Assembly (NCBI RefSeq): GCF_000328475.2
Contig: NC_026482.1
Location: forward strand, 248,001 to 312,000
Origin: Mycosarcoma maydis
Taxonomy: Eukaryota; Basidiomycota; Ustilaginomycetes; Ustilaginales
Direction of reading: 5' to 3'
Length of the DNA stretch: 64,000 nt
Every line of letters begins with the position of its first letter. Positions within the stretch are counted from its first letter, which is position 1. Positions 1 to 10,214 of this stretch are shown here, piece after piece. The position numbers and the translations under genes are program-made. The notes under the pieces are model-generated. The model searched no databases. It was not told the DNA's origin and was given only the letters and a program-made list of their open reading frames with translations.

Positions 1-1196
1 CGATCTTCCATCTCGACGATAGCGCCGGCTTGGGTGATGAGCCAACGAACAATGTCGGTCTTGCCGTCCTTGGCGGCAAAGTGGAGCGGTACAAGGCCAT
101 TGCCCGGGTTTGGGTCGTTGGAGAGAGAAAACATGGAGAGACCGGATTCTTGGGCTGTGTGAAAGAACGACTGCAGATCGGAAAGTGGACCGCGGCTGCA
201 GAGCTGAGCCAGAGTGTCGTAGTCAATGTGCACTGCTGTTTCGGCTGGTGCCGAAGAAGTCAGAGACTGTTCTGCGGCGCTTCCGACGACGATGTGCTCG
301 GCTTCTGCCGGGGCGCTGAGGCTGGTGGAAGACGCTTCGGGGTCCGATTCTTGCTTTGTTAGAGATTTGGTCGTCTGCGAGTCGGTGACAGCTTGCTGCT
401 CATCTTGCACCGCTGCTTGGCCGCTACTTGGGCTGTCGGCTCCTGGGTAGACAAAGTCATCTTGATCTTCCTCTTGGTCTGCAGCCTCAGTGGTATATTT
501 CGAGGTTGACACAGCATCGGAGGCTGTCTGAGCTTGTGCGCTGACGAGCCCATTCTGGTGTGGGATCGAGTGGTCACCTCGTTGCTCTTCGACTTTGGAT
601 ACCGCAACAGGATCCAAGGCAGAGGGTTGCTGCGGTTGTTCGTGGTCGAGAGGAGCATGGTCAGGACGAGGCGAGACCGTGTCTGAGCTGTATGCGCTGT
701 TAAGTGGGTCATCGAAGTCATGGACGTTGGCAACAGCGTGAGGCTCAAAGTGATTCGGTTGCAAGGATCGGGACGGCTTGAAGACGGAGGCGTTGGGAGA
801 CAAGGTGCTTTGCGAGGCCTTGGAAGGATGTGAGGTGGTTGAAGAGGTCGCCCACAGGTTTTCGGCTTCGTAGGGAGCGAACTTGGGTCTGCGAGAATCG
901 CTGGCGGAGGAAGAAGGCTTGGAGCCAAAGGAGGAGCTGTCGCGGGTCAGCCTGGCAGATAAGCCAAAGGAAGGCAAGTCGGAGGAATCGTAGGTGGGTT
1001 GAGCAGCACGGTTGGCCTTGACATGTTGTGGAGCATGCATGCTGGCGCTTGCACCTCCGTTGGCATCATCAGAACGAGAGCGGGTGGCCTCGTGTTGGGA
1101 TGATGATGTACTATCGCCGACGTCAGCCCAGATATGGTGAGGCGAGGCAGTGCCGGCGTCATTGTGAATGATGTTAGCCGGGTCTGGTATCGTCAT
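1..1196 (-). CDS. Ankyrin-repeat protein, N-terminal part (cut by window edge)
   Basis: A reading frame opens at the ATG at 1196 and stays open to base 1, so about 398 residues are seen and the C-terminus lies outside the window. Residues 1 to about 310 are disordered and rich in Ser, Ala, Gln, Asp and Glu. The last 80 or so residues are ordered: a helical stretch (AQLCSRGPLSDLQSFF) is followed by LVPLHFAAKDGKTDIVRWLI, a textbook ankyrin repeat (PLHxAAxxGxxxxVxxLI). Ankyrin repeats bind other proteins, but the partner and cell role cannot be told from this fragment. Akr1-type palmitoyltransferases and many scaffold proteins share such repeats; nothing visible here proves the DHHC enzyme. The gene is divergent from the membrane-protein gene at 2777. 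The frame, start and repeat are seen; function is unknown. Confidence 0.8.
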   Translation of the reverse strand, partial: MTIPDPANIIHNDAGTASPHHIWADVGDSTSSSQHEATRSRSDDANGGASASMHAPQHVKANRAAQPTYDSSDLPSFGLSARLTRDSSSFGSKPSSSASDSRRPKFAPYEAENLWATSSTTSHPSKASQSTLSPNASVFKPSRSLQPNHFEPHAVANVHDFDDPLNSAYSSDTVSPRPDHAPLDHEQPQQPSALDPVAVSKVEEQRGDHSIPHQNGLVSAQAQTASDAVSTSKYTTEAADQEEDQDDFVYPGADSPSSGQAAVQDEQQAVTDSQTTKSLTKQESDPEASSTSLSAPAEAEHIVVGSAAEQSLTSSAPAETAVHIDYDTLAQLCSRGPLSDLQSFFHTAQESGLSMFSLSNDPNPGNGLVPLHFAAKDGKTDIVRWLITQAGAIVEMED

Positions 1197-1403
1197 GTCG
1201 ATTCAGACCATGCAAGAGTGCGGTGTGTGCGATTCAAGTTGGTCGATGGACGACAAGTGCCAAGAGCTGCGGTACCGACCGAGGTGCTCCACACGACACC
1301 TACGACTCAGATTTTAGGGTTGGTGTGCTTTGTCTTTCAATCATGAATGATCTGCGCAACCTGCGTGTGCAAGGCGAGGAAACACGAACACGGAAAGGAA
1401 GAA

Positions 1404-1428
1404 AATTCACAAATCACGAATCACGAAT
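1404..1428. repeat. Heptad repeat, AATCACG type
   Basis: Two tandem AATCACG units with flanking partial units. It belongs to the window-wide 7-bp repeat family described in the findings. Confidence 0.8.
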
Positions 1429-1493
1429 ATAGAAGCGTGAAGCATCGGACGAGGATCTAACAAGGCACATGCGGGATCGTGGATCTGATCTGT

Positions 1494-1535
1494 GATCGTG
1501 GATCGTGGATCGTGGGTCGGGGGTCGGGGGTCGGG
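1494..1535. repeat. Heptad array (GATCGTG)3(GGTCGGG)3
   Basis: Exactly six 7-bp units in one register: three GATCGTG, then three GGTCGGG. The preceding 20 bases hold further imperfect units. The switch of unit half way suggests local spread of a variant heptamer. Confidence 0.9.
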
Positions 1536-1869
1536 GTGTTGGCTCAGGGTTCCCGGATTAATCTTGGATCATGGAAAGAGGAGTGGCCATACACGAAAGG
1601 CATGAGGGAAAAGAGACAGTCATGAGTCTGCGAGTGCCGAGTTGGGCTACGGAAAGTGGCCGACATGCTTTCGGCGCATGCCACACACGACAAGCGCCGA
1701 CAGCGAGACCAACACAAGATTTGATCAATGCAGTGCACGCACGCGGCACGCAGCTCATGCACGACGCGCCCACACTTCGGCAGCTAGTCCGAGCCTCGTT
1801 CATGCAGCACTAGATCAGTCACAGAAATGAAGACACCGACATACTGAACTGAACACACACGCTCGCACA

Positions 1870-1915
1870 CAATCGCGCACGCTCTCACACGCTCTCACAC
1901 GCTGTCGTTCACACG
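1870..1915. repeat. Short tandem repeat around ACGCTCTCAC
   Basis: Imperfect 10-bp copies of ACGCTCTCAC followed by shorter ACACGCTGT copies. A simple intergenic repeat with no coding content. Confidence 0.7.
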
Positions 1916-2776
1916 CTGTGCACACTCGTGACTGTGGCTGGTTCGGCAGATCCGACGGTATGCTCCCCTAACGCCCCTCCGCTGTTGTGGTCGCTCGAGT
2001 GCTGTGCCTGCACTTGGCCCCTCTGCGCATTCGCTCAGTCGAGTGTTTCGAGGCAACACGAACAATACAATGGAACAGTGTGAGTTCCAGAGCAAGAGCA
2101 AAAGCCATTACGAATCGTGAATGAAAACGAGATTCGTGATTGAGAAGACCGTGTTTGTGATTGATCGTCGTGTCACAGGCATCTGCGAGGGGCAAACACA
2201 GGCAGAGAGCCAAGACAAGGAGCCGTTCATTTGTGCAAATTGGCATCTCTGTCTTTAGACGCGTGCAGTGCGATTGCAGTGCGCTTGCATTCTTGCCCTT
2301 TTTTTCCCTCGTCATCATTGTCCTCCTCGTCGTTGTCCTAACTTAGATCTCTTTCCCACACTTCTATTCCGTCCATCGTGTTTCTTGTTCTTCACTCTTG
2401 TCGTTCGTTATTTGTCGCTTGCCATCCATATCCACACGCTCTTTGCTTATCCGTGGCGTTAACGGTCTCGTCGCTCTCTTTTTGACACTCGTGACTGTCT
2501 CCTCATTCTTACCCCAATCACGCTGGTCGTTCTCTTTGTCTAGTCTTTGCTTGTTCGTCGCACAAACATCGTTTTTCACATCTGCCTATCCGAACCTTCC
2601 TTTACTGCTCTATTTCAGCCACACTGTTCAACGCACGTGTCGGAATTGCATGCCCAGTCAACACACGCAGTCGTTCACTGTCTCACCCGCCCTTTCTTCA
2701 GTCTCGCCATTGCAACACAACATCCACCACCACACCTCACTCCTTGTCGAAATCCCGGCCTGCTTGCCGCCGCAAA

Positions 2777-5068
2777 ATGGCTCCTACCGCTTGGGCAGGC
2801 GAGTCATCGTCCAGCATCGCCTTCTCGATGAACCCTCGCGACTCCCGCGTCGTCAGCATCTACGACAAGTATCTCTACGATCCCAAAGACCTCGAGTCGT
2901 CTGACCCACGTCGTCGTGAACTTGCTCGTAAGGCTAGTCAACTCAAACTACACGGTCGACCCGCCAACGACATGGACGCCAACGGCTTGAGATCAGCTGG
3001 CCAACAACCCAACCCACGCCCAACACAACAACGCAAAAGCATCACCTTTTCCCAGGCAGCCAAGCTCTCCGACGGTCGTACAGCCACTTCTGTCAATGCT
3101 GGCCATTCCCATCCACGACAAAGCAACCCAGGTGCGCTCTCCAATCATCGCCATCACAGCCACGACAGCCACGACCGCGACTCGGGTGCCTTTGGTCTAG
3201 GCCTTGGCATGCTTGGCGCAAGTGATTCCGAGTCCGACTCGGACAGCGATGATGACCGCACTGCACGTAACCCCTCTCGTATTGACAATTTGCAGCACAG
3301 CAAGGACTCGGACCGACCCGACAGCTGGACCGACCGTGCCGTCGCAGTCGGCCATCGTCCTCCCGACAATGCGTCTCAGAACCCTCCTTCGCTCAAACTC
3401 ATGGCGCTCAAATCCGCCAAGCAAGGTGGTCGCCTCTCTGAAGCCTCTCAGGATGACAGGAGCAGCAGGCTCGCCGTCAACAACAACAACAACTTTGTCG
3501 ATCGAACTTCGCGTCATGGCAGCACCATCGGCTTTGCTGGTCCACCTATGGACAGTCAGCCTGCCACCGGATCTGCCGATTCCGCCAATACGTCCAAAAG
3601 GCTCAGCGCAAGGACTGCTTTGACCAAACAACTCGGTCTTGCCAGTCCCAACCCAGAGCTAAGCGGCGCAGCGGCCAACCGCGGTCCTTCGTCTGATCAG
3701 CGCGGTGGTCCGCACGACTACTTTGACAGTCGCGCCCCCGGCGTCACCCACGCTGGCCCACCACGAGGCAGTGCTGGTCCTCCGCCCATTGACATCGCTC
3801 GAGCCCAACAGCACGGCTTTGACAACGCCCAACATAACGCGCAAGGTCAATCCTCGCCCATGAGCTCGCAACACGCCTCCGGTTCGACTCCTAATAGCGC
3901 TACGCCTCTCCGCTCTCCAGGTTACGGCCCCTCGGGCATGCCATCGCCCAATCACCCGAACGGACACGCACACGTGCCGCCCAATGTTTTACAGCGAGGT
4001 CCGCCCTCATCGTACGGCCAGCGTGGCCCACCAGGACCTTATGGTGCGCCCGGCGTCCCCAACCATCCCTCTTCACTCCAAGCAGGTCCCGGCGCGAGGA
4101 CTCCTCCGAACAACCTGCAACGTGGCCCCGGACCAAACCAGGGCGCGTCGGGAGCTAGAGGCCCACAAGGACCTGGCGGAAATTTTGGTCCTTCGTTCTC
4201 TGATGCTCCTGGTCCTCCCAAGCGCCAGTCCATCTTCCGCCGATCCATGGCCATGCTTGGCGCTGGTGGGCCTCAAGCAGGGCCTCCCGGTCACAACCCC
4301 GGTCCCCACAACGCTGCGCGATCCCAACCTGGCCAGAAGCGGCAATCCTTTTTCCGAAGAAGCATGGCCATGCTCGCAGGACAGTCAGGGCCTCCCAACG
4401 CACCATCACAAGGTGGCCAACAGATGCGCATGCCCGCTCCTGCCGTACCTCGTGCTCCTTCTGCACCACGTGTTCAAGGTCTGCAAAATGACTTTGAGAA
4501 ACCTGATCATCCGCGAAAGTCGCAGTTCCTTGGAGCGGGTGGAGAAGGCGCAGAGTGGGATACCGACGGTGAAGGGGCCAAGTTCTGGCGTCGCTTTTCC
4601 ATGGCTCAGAAGAACGCCGGCTCGCACAAGCTCGAGGATGGCAGCAGAGCTTGGATGGCCACCATGGCAAGCGGTAAAAGGAAGCTCATCGTCATGGGCG
4701 TCATTGCGCTTGTGGCGCTCGTCGGCATTATCGTTGGCGTCATCGTGTGGAGGGAGATTGTGTCGCCGTCCGGATCGACGTCGGACGAGCCATCGTCGAT
4801 CTACAAGGCTAACCTCGGCGTTAAGCCTAGCCAGGACGCTTCGGCGAGCCTTGCCTCCGCCACCTCTGCCAGCAAAAAGGCGCAGGCCACACCGACGTCA
4901 TCGACCAGCTCCTGGTATTCTCGCTCGCTGAATGATGACAGCGTCCATGTGGTCGAACGTCGTGCTCGGACGCACGAGCTGGGCGCACTCAGGTTGAGGA
5001 AGCGCCACTTTCGTCGTACTCTTCCTGCGTCCGTTCCGCAGCAAGCGTCGCTTGCAGAGCTCGACTAG
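2777..5068 (+). CDS. Disordered single-pass membrane protein, unknown function
   Basis: A 763-residue intronless gene. I start it at the ATG at 2777 (context CAAAATGG); the frame extends 11 codons upstream but only to a TTG. The N-terminus (about 1-60) has a charged, possibly ordered segment (SIYDKYLYDPKDLE). A long disordered part follows, Gly/Pro/Asn-rich between about residues 380 and 480. Two near-identical basic motifs, RQSIFRRSMAML (about 483) and RQSFFRRSMAML (about 522), are followed by a related WRRFSMA near 603. One hydrophobic helix at about 636-658 (LIVMGVIALVALVGIIVGVIVW) is followed by a tail of about 105 residues ending in an Arg-rich stretch. I recognise no family. A plasma-membrane or endomembrane scaffold is one possibility. 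It converges with the histone deacetylase gene. Confidence 0.85.
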   Translation: MAPTAWAGESSSSIAFSMNPRDSRVVSIYDKYLYDPKDLESSDPRRRELARKASQLKLHGRPANDMDANGLRSAGQQPNPRPTQQRKSITFSQAAKLSDGRTATSVNAGHSHPRQSNPGALSNHRHHSHDSHDRDSGAFGLGLGMLGASDSESDSDSDDDRTARNPSRIDNLQHSKDSDRPDSWTDRAVAVGHRPPDNASQNPPSLKLMALKSAKQGGRLSEASQDDRSSRLAVNNNNNFVDRTSRHGSTIGFAGPPMDSQPATGSADSANTSKRLSARTALTKQLGLASPNPELSGAAANRGPSSDQRGGPHDYFDSRAPGVTHAGPPRGSAGPPPIDIARAQQHGFDNAQHNAQGQSSPMSSQHASGSTPNSATPLRSPGYGPSGMPSPNHPNGHAHVPPNVLQRGPPSSYGQRGPPGPYGAPGVPNHPSSLQAGPGARTPPNNLQRGPGPNQGASGARGPQGPGGNFGPSFSDAPGPPKRQSIFRRSMAMLGAGGPQAGPPGHNPGPHNAARSQPGQKRQSFFRRSMAMLAGQSGPPNAPSQGGQQMRMPAPAVPRAPSAPRVQGLQNDFEKPDHPRKSQFLGAGGEGAEWDTDGEGAKFWRRFSMAQKNAGSHKLEDGSRAWMATMASGKRKLIVMGVIALVALVGIIVGVIVWREIVSPSGSTSDEPSSIYKANLGVKPSQDASASLASATSASKKAQATPTSSTSSWYSRSLNDDSVHVVERRARTHELGALRLRKRHFRRTLPASVPQQASLAELD

Positions 5069-5371
5069 TCGTCATCCGATCGCTCACTTCGATCAAAACA
5101 CTGACGCTTGTCATTCTCAGCGTATATATCGTCTTACACTCTTTTCGTCTGCATCTCGTCTTTTGTCACTCTTGTCTTTCTGTTCTGAGCGTCTATTTGC
5201 ATCACATTCTTTGCTGGTTCTCAGTCCGAGTCTGTGGACGTTGCATTATAGATGCTCTGATCGTGCTCCAAGCTGAGGTTGTGATGCAGCTGCTGATCGA
5301 GTGAGTTGCGAGTGGATGCGGAAGCGTGACAGTCATGAGTGAGGAATGTGATGTATCAACGTTGGGAGAAT
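5069..5371. other. Convergent 3' region
   Basis: 303 bases between the stop codons of the + strand membrane-protein gene and the - strand deacetylase gene. T-rich sequence follows the first stop. No further gene or clear hairpin is seen. Confidence 0.5.
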
Positions 5372-7723
5372 TCAGAGGGTTGTGCTGGTAGACTTTTTTG
5401 CGACTTGGAGTTTTTTATCGATAAAGGTCTGGATATCGGCGGTCTTATGGGCGAGGATGTTGATGGCAGCGGTGTCATCTACGAGATCGGTAGAAGGGTT
5501 AATCGTGCAAGTTAGTTTCTTCTCCGTCGGTCGGATGGGGCGCAAAAAACTTACGGACTGGGGTGATCCTGCCGAACCTCTTGAGTGGCGCCGCGTCGGC
5601 TCGTTCGACCAGATGTCGATGGTCCGCAGGCGCAAGCACCATTGTCCTGCGATAGTACCATTTTTTCTTTTCGACCCCAGCTGCCAAGGCTAAGTGGGGC
5701 ATGTCTTCGTATCCTACCACATTGACGATTGCATGCACGCACAACTCGACATTTCTCTCATCGATGATCGAAGTCAAGGCGCGACACCCACTTCCGAAGC
5801 CTACCATGACGATCTTGGGCGGTCCTACTGGGCCCGTTGCGAGCGATACCACATTGTCCCAGATAAACGCTGCGGCGGCACTGGCTTCCTCATCGTGCCT
5901 AGGTGGTTCCCGAACGCCTGGAGGAAGCTTCAGCCTCGTCGTCGAGAATTCCCTGTTGATGTTGACATCCACCAGACCGAAACCCCTCGCCCTAGCATAG
6001 TCCATGATACCACGCGAAGCATCCACCAGTTGCAAAGCCATCTGCTCCGCCCTCATCGACGGTTGTGGCCGCTCTGAACGCCAGTTACCCATATCGTGCA
6101 CGAAAAACAGGATAGTCGAGAACTTGTCCAAGATACGATCCGACACCAACACTTGCCCTCCGAACCGGCTGTGAGGCGTGTGTTGAAGAGGCACTTCGAG
6201 CAGGTCGTACTGTTGAGCAACCGTTTCAGTGCGAAACGCCGCAAGGATCCGGCCCACATCAATAGGTGCAACTGCGATATCCGCCTCGTCGGCTTCCAAC
6301 GGCGACGAGCGAAGAGATTTCCACCACTTTTGGTGAAACCGACGTACACAGTGAACGGTGGCAGCCGCCGACGTACTGGCGACTGTCTCGAGTGGCTCGG
6401 CCGTATTGCGTGACAACAGGACGTCGACCACCGCTAAAGCGCTGCTGGCGACAGCCTCGGGATTGTAACCACCCTCAAGAACCACCGCTACTTTTCCCTG
6501 AGAGAGTGATGTGAGGAGGTGCGTCATCTGCGCAAATCCTCCCGGTGAAACACGGTTGAGACCAATCGGGTCGCCATCAGCTGCATCAAAACCAGCCGAA
6601 ATGATGACAAGGTCCGGTTGAAACTCGTGCGCGATCGGCATCACGAGATGATTGAACGCATACAGGTAGTCGGCATCGCCCATGCCTTGACTAAGCCATG
6701 GTATGTTGACCGACCTGCCCTCTCCAGGCCCCGTCCCGGCGCTATCGAAATTTCCGTAGGTGCTGCCAGGGTAAAAACTTCCATCCTCATCGTATCGGTG
6801 TAAGGAGATGTAAAGCACGTTATCGTCGTACTCGAAAGCCCGCTGTGTGCCGTTGCCGTGATGCACGTCCCAATCCAGGATAAGAACCTTCTTAATGTGT
6901 GCGTGTCGCCGCAGCACAACCCGAGTCGCTACTGCCACGTTGTTAAAGAAGCAGAAGCCCATACTTTTCTGCGGTTCTGCGTGGTGTCCTGGTGGCCTGA
7001 CGATGGCAAATCCGTTCTGGATCTGACCAGCTGCAACGGCATTTACGAGCTCAATTGCTCCGCCGCAAGAAAGCCTCGCTGCATACGCGGAATGCTCGTT
7101 GATGTACAAGGAGCTATTCGTCTCGAGCAATTGGACCTGCTCCTTGAGTACATCAGGATGGTAGACTGAATTTCAGATAGGAAGAAACAGTATCAGTGAT
7201 GGCGAGTCGAAAGATAGTATCATCCACGTCGACCGCGAACGCATCCTGCCAACTTACAAGCCAATCGCTGTACTCCTTCCCAGATTCCATGATCGTGAAC
7301 AAGCTTGACTTCTTCTTCCGCAACCTCTCGGATCGGGACTCGTTTCATTCGAGCGAATAGGTTGCTCTCCTTGAACTTCATAAAGATCTTAAAGATTCGA
7401 AGGGGCCGCTCGGGATGATCGGGATCGATCGGATTGACATGCAGCATCATGTCGGCTGAATACACGTAGCCAGTGCGGTAGCGATCGAGCGAAGATGGCG
7501 GACCGGATGCACTATTGCGTTCGTCAGCTGGATTGATGCTACTTGTTGACGTGGTTGCTACCGACATCGCGGGGGTGATACCTCGCAGAGACGTAGTAGG
7601 GGACTGTGCTGGCGGATGCCTGACAGACGTCGAGGCTACACCATTGTCGTCTTCGTCATTATCGTCAATAACGATGGGCTGATCCTGGCGAGATACAAAC
7701 TGCGACGGTGATATTGGTGACAT
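5372..7723 (-). CDS. HDA1: Class II histone deacetylase with C-terminal Arb2 domain
   Basis: Three exons: 7723-7258, 7165-5555 and 5478-5372, with GTAAGT donors and introns of 92 and 76 bp, giving 727 residues. After a disordered N-terminus of about 80 residues comes the deacetylase domain: GHHAEPQKSMGF with the active-site His pair near 216-217, DWDVHHGNGTQ with zinc ligands Asp255 and His257, and SAGFDAADGDP with the third Asp ligand. The C-terminal third (about 480-690, from ILFFVHDMGNW on) is an Arb2-type domain. This pairing is typical of yeast Hda1 and fission-yeast Clr3, which remove acetyl groups from histones in gene silencing. The last exon gives the short acidic/basic tail expected of the family; without splicing the frame would end at 5499 with unrelated residues. 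The symbol is that of the yeast orthologue; smut literature may use hda1 for another class. Confidence 0.92.
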
Positions 7724-8738
7724 TCCGAAAGGAACAATGCAGCTGCACCGTCGCTTCCTGAGCCCAAAGGCGAGTAAGGCAGAAGAAGGGACAGAAAAAA
7801 GATGGAGAGACGGTGAGAAATGTTACTGTGTCGGTGAATCGTTCGACCACAGGAATTGCTCGTCGCTGAAGATCGCCAGGACAGTGATCAATGCTCCTTT
7901 GGTGACGAGAGAGCTGTTAACTCTACACGTCGGTGTTAAGCGGACACGGTACGAGATAATGGTGTAAGGAGACGATGGAAGCGGGAGATGGCAACCAGAG
8001 TTGAACAACATCTCGCGACTGTTTCAAGAAGCTCACAAAAAATGGACCCTGGCGTTATTATTCAGAGCGCTGACTGCCGAGGACAATCACGAATCGTGAA
8101 TAGGTACGGAGACGGTTCTGTGTTCTGAAGCGGGTGATCTGTCGACAAATAAGGGGCCTACTAGGCCTGTTTCTATATATGTGCAACTGTCTAGGTATCT
8201 CTCGCTGTGTCTGCCTACGCATCCGATCATCTATCTGAGTGTTGCACTATGTTGGAAGATGCACCAGTGACGAGCAAACCACTAGCTAGCGATCTCCCTA
8301 TCTAGGTTGTAAAGGAATTTACTGCTTGTCTGCTGACTGTGCGGTTAGGGCACATTCTTCAATCGGCGAGTGGGCTCTGACTTGCACGGCTAATATAGGC
8401 TAGGTCAAAGTGGGGACAGGCTCAATATGACGCGCTTTCGGGTGTGAGTCTGACATTCAACAGTCTCGATCATCGTACTGAAGTTCGCAACATTCAAGTC
8501 GTGAGGTCCAGTCCGACAGCGTCCGTTAAGCATCGGGAAGGCGCGCAAAAAAAAGAGCCACAAGCTTCTCGGCCAGACGTAGTGAAAGTGACAGTGGCCT
8601 TGTCAGAGATCGATGAAACACGACTGCGGGGAGCAGTGATACAGTAGCCAAGGAGTATATGCTGAGATGCTGACTTGGCAAGCCCTTCGATCATGTCGCA
8701 AGGCCCAACATTATGCGATGTCGTGCCAGGCCAACGAC
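7724..8738. other. Intergenic, promoter side of HDA1
   Basis: About 1 kb between the HDA1 start and the stop of the PTPA gene, both on the minus strand. It contains an inverted heptad pair (AATCACGAATCGTGAAT) at 8085-8102. The remaining short frames look random. Confidence 0.5.
8085..8102. repeat. Inverted heptad pair
   Basis: AATCACGAATCGTGAAT is nearly palindromic: one AATCACG unit next to its inverted relative CGTGAAT. Same family as the other intergenic heptads. Confidence 0.7.
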
Positions 8739-10214
8739 TCAGTCGAATGGGATCCGACGGACACCTGTTCCAAATGGCTTCTCGCCCAGCATTGTCGAGC
8801 TGAAATTGCCTTGTTGGCGTTTCTTCTCTTGCTCCGCCGCTGCAAATGCGCTGGGGATGGGGATGCCGCAGCAGTCACCCCATCCAGCAGCCTGACCCTC
8901 ACCTGTACCGTGTGCATGTGGCTTTCCTGCTGGATGAATGTGACCATGCGCATCTTCTTCGACGTCTTCTTCCTCGAGCTCACCCGTGGCAGGCTCTGGG
9001 AAACGGAGTAAGCTTCCGAAAAAGATGTGCTGGGCAATGGGAAGCTTCTTGAGCACCTCTGCGCGGTACATCTTGATCATGCCTTGGTTGACTTTGCTCC
9101 ATGATTTCGCGCCTGAAATGTCATCGAGCATAGGCGAATGCCAGCGCAACGAGGCCGTCTTGACCGAGTTGATGAACTGAATGCAGGCCAAGTACATGTA
9201 CTTTGGTGCGAACTCATCGACGATCTCTGCGTCGTGGATCGCTTTGGGACGGAGATGCCGATGGCTGCTTAGCTGACCGGCACCCCAGAGAAAGGGAAGG
9301 AAGTGATAATCGTCGAGTCCCCATACGCCATGACTACCGGCTGGCTCGAGCCAGTACGAGGACTGGATATCGCGCATCACTTGAACGTACGTCCAGAAGA
9401 TGCGCAGAACAATGCAAGCGCCGTCCTCAGGAAGACGCAGAATGCGCAATTTGCAAAGACAGAGCCTGGGTGTAGGGTGAAGACCAAGCGGCCAAAAAAA
9501 TAATCCAAGGTCAGAGACAGGACTTTCTTTGATCGATACCACCAATGCAGATTGGCAAGACACTTACAACCAGCAGGCCATGTTGAGCTCCATGCCACTC
9601 CCGTAATCGATTCTCTTTTCGTTGCCCCAGCACTCCTGAAAGTAGACGGAAAGTTCGGCGCGGGCCGCTCGTGACCATTCAGAATCGGTCTCGAGGCCCG
9701 GAATCATGCGATGAAGACGGTCGGTGTTCTCACGGATCTTGGCGTAGAACGTGCGAAAAGCGGGATTGCCGAAACGGGATGAGCCGATCGAAGCGTCTGG
9801 CGGAGTCGACTCGCGCAGAGCGGCCACTTGATCAAGCATTTCGAGGATGGTGCGACATGCCGACGAAATTTGGATCTCTTCGGTCAGCGTCTTTCCCACT
9901 ACCCTTGTGTTGCAGACGCAAATGAACGCGAGGATCTCGGCGAAAGCTTGTGAGTGCTCGAACCTGGATAGGGATGCGGGCGATACGATGCGTTTGCGCG
10001 GTTCTGAAAAGTTGTGATGTTGCAGATCGACAAGTTCGATATCTTCTGCTGAAGCACGTGCCTCTGCGATGCCAGCATCGGCCGGTGTCAAGGAGGTACG
10101 AGTCTCTGCACTCCACTCTCGCGAAGGGACGGCACTTGGTGGTTGGCGCAATTTGGAAATGATAGCGTCCTTGACCGATTCTGATACGGTGGCTTGCAGG
10201 GCAGCGGGAGGCAT
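8739..10214 (-). CDS. PP2A activator PTPA (RRD1/RRD2 family peptidyl-prolyl isomerase)
   Basis: Two exons, 10214-9568 and 9465-8739, with a GTAAGT donor and a 102-bp intron, give 457 residues. PTPA folds and activates the PP2A catalytic subunit and acts as a proline isomerase. Family signatures are clear: RIDYGSGMELNMACWL ends exon 1, SYWLEPAGSHGVWGLDDYHF and LPFLWGAGQL follow in exon 2, then HSPMLDDISG and WSKVNQGMIKMY. The splice site falls in the conserved GxGMELN...CLCKLRIL stretch, which supports it. The C-terminus has an Asp/Glu- and His-rich insert (EEEDVEEDAHGHIHPAG) and ends GVRRIPFD. The first ATG (10214) fits the family; the upstream extension has no ATG. Family membership is firm; whether it corresponds to RRD1 or RRD2 I cannot decide from sequence alone. 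Confidence 0.92.

Larger units (their letters stand above)
1197..2776. other. Shared intergenic region of two divergent genes
   Basis: About 1.6 kb between two divergent starts. It holds heptad and decamer short tandem repeats (1404-1428, 1494-1535, 1870-1915) and inverted heptad motifs at 2108-2142. From about 2290 onward the + strand becomes strongly CT-rich, as expected of a leader for the gene at 2777. Open frames here are short, overlap each other or lack ATG starts, and I support no gene. Confidence 0.6.

Noticed and set aside
30..362. Open frame on the + strand at the left edge
   Set aside because: Shadow of the ankyrin-repeat gene, whose minus-strand frame shows a real repeat.
5499..5554. 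C-terminal read-through of HDA1 exon 2
   Set aside because: The residues after the GTAAGT donor are unrelated to the family, and splicing at 5554/5479 gives the expected terminus.
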